Source: Sepioteuthis lessoniana (taxonomy: Eukaryota > Mollusca > Cephalopoda > Myopsida > Loliginidae). From it: a DNA stretch of 64,000 bases. The stretch spans positions 6,924,630 through 6,988,629 of the forward strand of contig OY757904.1 in assembly GCA_963585895.1 (NCBI GenBank). The letters run 5' to 3'. Shown here in pieces: positions 60,827 to 64,000 of the stretch; the first letter of the stretch is position 1; each line of letters begins with the position of its first letter. The notes under the pieces are model-generated. The model did not search any database. It saw only the letters and a list, made by a program, of their open reading frames with translations, and had not been told where the DNA came from. The translations under genes were made by a program, and so were the position numbers.

Positions 60827-60932
60827 CATGGGTGAAGAGAAGTCATTATTAACAGGTTGCCATTAATCAACTACTTTGGTAATCCAATATTCATAATCCC
60901 AAGCATCTAGTGTTACTTTTTATTAGTATCAT

Positions 60933-61824
60933 TTATCATCATCATCATCATCATGTCGCGCTGCTAGCATGGATCTCCCTGACCCTCTCTTACCACCCAT
61001 CTCTATCGTCCATTGCTCCCGGGAGGTCTTCCAGGCTACATCCTGTATCAGCACAGAGCTGTTGTATATAGGTTCTAGCTGGTTGTCCTACCTTTGCTCA
61101 TCAATGTGAAGGGGTCCACAGAAGTATATCGCTTATAAGTTTGTCCTTACTTCTCCAGCAGTGTCCTGCATGTCTCGGAAAGTTTTCATAAAGAGTCGTA
61201 GGTGGCCATAGAGTTGCTGTTTTGTGGGATGTTGCTTCCAAGCTTCTTCAATACAGCTTGCAGCATTCTTGTGTAATTGCTGTCAAGCTTTTTCTCCATA
61301 CGTTTAGTTAGCATCCATGTGGTGCATCCATATAGCAGTATCAACAAAACCGCTTCTTGGAAAAAACTGTATTTTATCTTATCGGTCTGGTCTGACTTCT
61401 GTATGACTGATAGCCTATTGATAGCTGTCCATGCCTTTGCTAGTCGTGTGTTGATGTTACTCTCGGTTGATAAAATGCTTCTTCCAAGGTAGGTGAACTT
61501 GTCCATGAGTTTCAATGGACCATCCTTTAGTGTGGAGATGTCACCTTTAATTAAAGCACATGTATTCTGTCTTGTCTGCATTGACATGGAGGTCTATGCC
61601 ACCTGCTGCCCATTCCAGATTATGTAGTAGGGATTTGGTAGGTGTATTTGCTAGAAGTGCTATGTCATCAGTGTAGTCTACATCTGTAATAGTTTGTGTG
61701 GGTTATCTTCTGATTCTTTCCTTTGCCAGCTTGAAACAGTTTTCTTTCATTAAATCGATAGACATTCTAAGCACGTAGTCTAGGCAGATAATAAACAGGT
61801 ATAGGGCTAATGTGTCTCCTTTTG
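60933..61824 (-). mobile_element. LINE copy D: 3' end with (ATG)n tail
   Basis: Same family as copies A-C. A trinucleotide tail lies at 60933-60954 (plus strand ATC repeats), then the minus-strand C-terminus. The frame 61186-61587 encodes RTIDTLKDGPLKLMDKFTYLGR-like sequence (as KGDISTLKDGPLKLMDKF and TYLGRSILSTESNI), then LLYGCTTWMLTKRMEKKLDS. The catalytic box is YTDD at 61664-61675 instead of YADD, a one-base change. It is 5' truncated at about 61824. The long open frame and remaining CpGs suggest a younger insertion than copy B. Confidence 0.88.
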
Positions 61825-61889
61825 AGGGGAGGTTGCTAGTTCTTTTGCATCAACTGAATTGTGGTATTTGCTGTATGGCTTTTGCCATA

Positions 61890-62046
61890 CAAGTATTCAA
61901 GTAAAGTTCTCAAAATGTGGAGGTCTGAAAACAGAAAGGTAGACTTTTGCACATGAGTTTCAGGGTAAAGTTCTCAAAATGTGGAGGTCTGAAAACAGTA
62001 AGGTAGACTTTTGTGCACAAGTATTTGTGTAGGGTTCTCAGAATAT
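61890..62046. repeat. 64-bp tandem repeat, about 2.3 copies
   Basis: GTTCTCAAAATGTGGAGGTC recurs, with unit starts at 61902 and 61966 and a partial third at 62030. Each unit also contains AAGGTAGACTTTTG. Period 64 bp. It lies between the LINE and the mariner remnant. Confidence 0.85.
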
Positions 62047-62146
62047 GAAATAAAAACAATGTGGCACAGAACTTGTTTCATTAAAAATAACACTTTTAGA
62101 ATGAGAAATAAAAACTTTTGAGAGTTGCCAAATACATTTTACTGGT

Positions 62147-62150
<4 letters not shown>

Positions 62151-62196
<46 letters not shown>
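62151..62196. repeat. (TA)n microsatellite
   Basis: About 22 TA units directly abutting the mariner terminal repeat, possibly grown from its TA target site. Confidence 0.9.
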
Positions 62197-62198
<2 letters not shown>

Positions 62199-62356
62199 AG
62201 GTGTGTCTGAAAAGTAAGGGGACTTGTATTGCAAACAATTTATTTCAATTTCAAACAACAAATTACATAGTTTTCCCCTCCAAGTCTAATATTCTTTTCC
62301 ATCCTTTTCTGACTCGCTTTTTTATGTACTGCTGGAAGAATTCTTCTTAGATGCAT
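62197..62356 (-). mobile_element. Mariner/Tc1-type 3' end, interrupted at 62356
   Basis: The terminus CAAGGTGTGTCTGAAAAGTA is a typical mariner-like inverted repeat. Reading inward on the minus strand, the frame ending at TAA (62263-62265) gives EEFFQQYIKKRVRKGWKRIL, then DLEGKTM, which resembles the extreme C-terminus of such transposases. Homology stops abruptly at 62356, where a GC-richer LTR-like sequence begins with TGTTGCGGAG. The rest of the mariner presumably lies beyond that insertion, outside the window. Confidence 0.7.
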
Positions 62357-62698
62357 TGTTGCGGAGCCGATAAGCGAGTCGACCCCACAAATGAATTTTA
62401 GTTTAATGTGTGCGAGCAGTGACAACCAAAGACAATGAAGAGGACAAAGAGGCAAGGTAACAAATACAACAAGAATGGCCATTTATTGTCAGAAATTACA
62501 GACATGGTCGTAGTGTTCGGTCTCCAGCTAGATGGGCAATGTCGGTAGCTGGTATGTTCGAGTCATAGGTGCGGTTGGATGATCGTTGCTGGAAGCTGAG
62601 ATCAGTCGAGTCGTAGAATGCAGGAGCATCTGTAACAGCGTCGTGGTCGAATTCAGTGCTGGCAGCTTGGTAGCATACAGATCGAGTGAGCGTAGTTT

Positions 62699-63685
62699 GC
62701 TAAGACTTAATCGTGTCTTAGTACTGCGGACCGAATGAACGAACGGAGAGATGGTGGCTAAGGTTTGCCAGGCCTAAGCATATACGCAGTCGAGCGAGCA
62801 GATTGATGAAGCTAGGGCTTTGTCGTGCCCCCTAGCTGTGCGAGCATATCGTTTACGGTGGCTATGGCTTTATCGTGCCAGATAGCTGTGCGGGCGTATT
62901 GTTGATGGTAGCTATGGCTTTGTTGTGCCAAATAGCAGTGTAGGCATATTGTTGACGGTGGCTATGGCTTTGTCGTGCCATATAGCTGTACGGGTGTATC
63001 GTTTACGGTAGCTATGGCTTTGTCGTGCCAAGTAGCTGTGTAGGCGTATCGTTGACGGTAGCTACGGCTTCGTCGTGCCATATAGCTGTACAGGCGTATC
63101 GTTTATGGTAGCTATGGCTTTGTCGTGCCAGATAGCTGTGTGGGCATATCGTCGACAGTAGCTATGACTGTTCGCACCAAAGCTGTGCGGTTGCTAAGGC
63201 TTTTCGCGCCAAAGTTGTGAGGGCTGATTGGGACGATAGCTAAGGCTTTTCGTGCCAAAGCTGTGCGGTAGCTAAGGCTTTTCGCGCCAAAGCTGTGAGA
63301 ACGGATCAAGACAATAGCTAAGGCTTTTTGCACCAAAGCTATGGTGGTGGCTAAGGCTTTTCACGCCAAAGTTGTGCGGTAGCTAAGGCTTTTTGTGCCA
63401 AAGCTGTGGTGGTAGCTAAGGCTTTTTACGCCAAAGCTGTTTAGGTAGCTAAGGCTTCTGGGCGCCGAAGCTCTGCACTATCGGGCGAGCGCCAGGGGGC
63501 AGTGGCTAAGATTGGTGTTATCTTAGCGCTGCGCAGGTATCAAAGTGGGAGCTAAAGGCTAACCTGTATCTGGATTCCGCTCGTCCGTTCGGCTGTGCAG
63601 AGCTAAAGGCTAACCTGTGCCTTTAGCACTGCGCAGCCAAATGGACGAGCGGAACCGAGCGATGGTTAAGACCGGCTGGTCTTAG
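62699..63685 (+). repeat. About 22 tandem stem-loop units
   Basis: Units begin GCTAAGG or GCTATGG and continue CTTTGTCGTGCC, TAGCTGTG and GCGTATCGTT. Eight starts fall exactly 50 bp apart (62811, 62861 ... 63161); later units are 30-50 bp apart. Each unit contains two complementary arms around a 4-9 nt loop. Examples: GCTAAGAC/GTCTTAG (62699-62721), GCTAGGG/CCCTAGC (62811-62836), GCTATGGC/GCCATATAGC (62961), GCTAAGAT/ATCTTAGC (63505-63527), GCTAAAGGC/GCCTTTAGC (63602-63627) and TAAGACC/GGTCTTA (63667-63684). A 74-codon minus frame here is only a translation of the repeat. Confidence 0.88.
63571..63656 (+). repeat. 86-nt near-perfect long hairpin
   Basis: The left arm has TTCCGCTCGTCCGTTCGGCT then GTGCAGAGCTAAAGGC. 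The right arm has GCCTTTAGCACTGCGCAGCC then AAATGGACGAGCGGAACC. They pair over about 38 bp with one bulge, two mismatches and two G-U pairs around the loop TAACCTGT. It contains the terminal unit of the hairpin array. Confidence 0.88.
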
Positions 63686-63833
63686 TGTGTCCACTTCGTG
63701 TTTGCCTCCTGGCCGTCAATTTTGACTGGTCATTAATGACCGACAGAGATACTCCGACCTGAAGAAGGAGACCTCTCATAGCCCTTAAAAAGGACCATAA
63801 AAAAAGAAAAAGGTTGTTGAATCTATCACTAGA

Positions 63834-64000
63834 AGTGGCGATGAGGCGAATGCAACCACGAATAACGTAGGATTCTTTTCCTCATATGAACTCCGCAAAG
63901 AATGTGCCGATATTTGTCGCTGCCTCCCACCAGACATGACTTGACACAAGGTCAAAAGCCCAAAGGCCGATTAAAGTGGGGATAAAGGGGAGGAGAGTTC
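63834..64000 (+). other. Putative primer-binding site and leader of the right-edge element
   Basis: TGGCGATGAGGCGAATGC (63836-63853) begins with TGG, as tRNA-primed LTR element primer sites do, and lies just after the presumed LTR end. The rest to the window edge has no open frame long enough to call. Its last bases, GTGGGGATAAAGGGGAGGAG, are purine-rich and could alternatively be a polypurine tract before an LTR outside the window. Confidence 0.35.

Larger units (their letters stand above)
62357..63833 (+). mobile_element. Putative LTR with tandem hairpin array (right-edge element)
   Basis: Starts TGTTGCGGAGCCGATAAGCG inside the mariner. GC and CpG are far above the window average, so it is probably recent. 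It could end at CTATCAC (about 63828), just before a primer-site-like TGGCGATGAGG, which would make it an unusually long 5' LTR of a plus-strand Gypsy-type element. No coding frame is present. The LTR reading rests on the TG start, the abrupt insertion boundary and the downstream TGGCGA. The second LTR is outside the window, so a different element class is possible. Confidence 0.45.

Noticed and set aside
63112..63336. A 74-codon minus frame with repeated FGAKSLS-type units
   Set aside because: A translation of the tandem hairpin units. The frame is open because several unit spacings are multiples of three; there is no sign of protein selection.

Overview
This window looks like an intergenic or very large intronic stretch of an AT-rich metazoan genome, most likely a mollusc and probably an octopus-like cephalopod. 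That is an inference, from the LINE endonuclease/reverse-transcriptase family, several tRNA-derived SINE families, abundant (TA)n microsatellites, degenerate mariner copies and strong CpG depletion over most of the window. I recognise no intact host protein-coding gene, rRNA gene or functional tRNA gene. Nearly all long open frames are decayed transposon proteins, antisense shadows of them, or microsatellite translations.

Layout. 1-3 kb: plain AT-rich sequence with one weak tRNA-like head. 3-6.5 kb: SINEs around a decayed Ty3/Gypsy element on the minus strand (RNase H, integrase zinc-binding, integrase core, GPY/F-like end) between two related sequences that may be LTR remnants. 7.8-8.3 kb: internally deleted mariner. 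10.7-11.3 kb: first copy of an unusual VNTR-bearing retroposon. 12.2 kb: perfect 19-bp hairpin. 17.7-18.1 kb: SINE with a 19-bp target-site duplication (TSD). 25.1-27.1 kb: 5'-truncated LINE (minus). 28.7-31.7 kb: second, longer LINE copy (minus) that includes part of the endonuclease and is split by a VNTR retroposon with a clear TSD. 34.6-37.3 kb: SINEs, a minus-strand mariner, and a 42-bp inverted repeat with a microsatellite loop. 38.6-41.8 kb: LINE tail, third VNTR retroposon, SINE piece and a second LINE type. 45.7-46.6 kb: mariner with both terminal repeats. 47.1 kb: perfect 24-bp hairpin. 47.9-48.8 kb: rearranged tRNA-headed repeat with a hammerhead-like core. 49.9-51.9 kb: LINE whose 5' part is inverted, as twin priming produces. 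52.5-57.6 kb: a repeat-poor domain that keeps its CpGs, the best candidate for a promoter or gene-start region. 57.8-61.9 kb: SINEs, a hAT-like element and another LINE tail. 62.2-64.0 kb: mariner 3' end interrupted by a GC-richer LTR-like element.

The most interesting structure is inside that last element: about 22 tandem units, many spaced exactly 50 bp, each able to fold into a short stem-loop whose arms differ from unit to unit but remain complementary, ending in an approximately 86-nt near-perfect hairpin. The second is the three-copy retroposon with a conserved head, a 40-60 bp tandem-repeat body and a SINE-like tail, laid out like primate SVA elements. All family calls come from reading motifs by eye; no database search was run.
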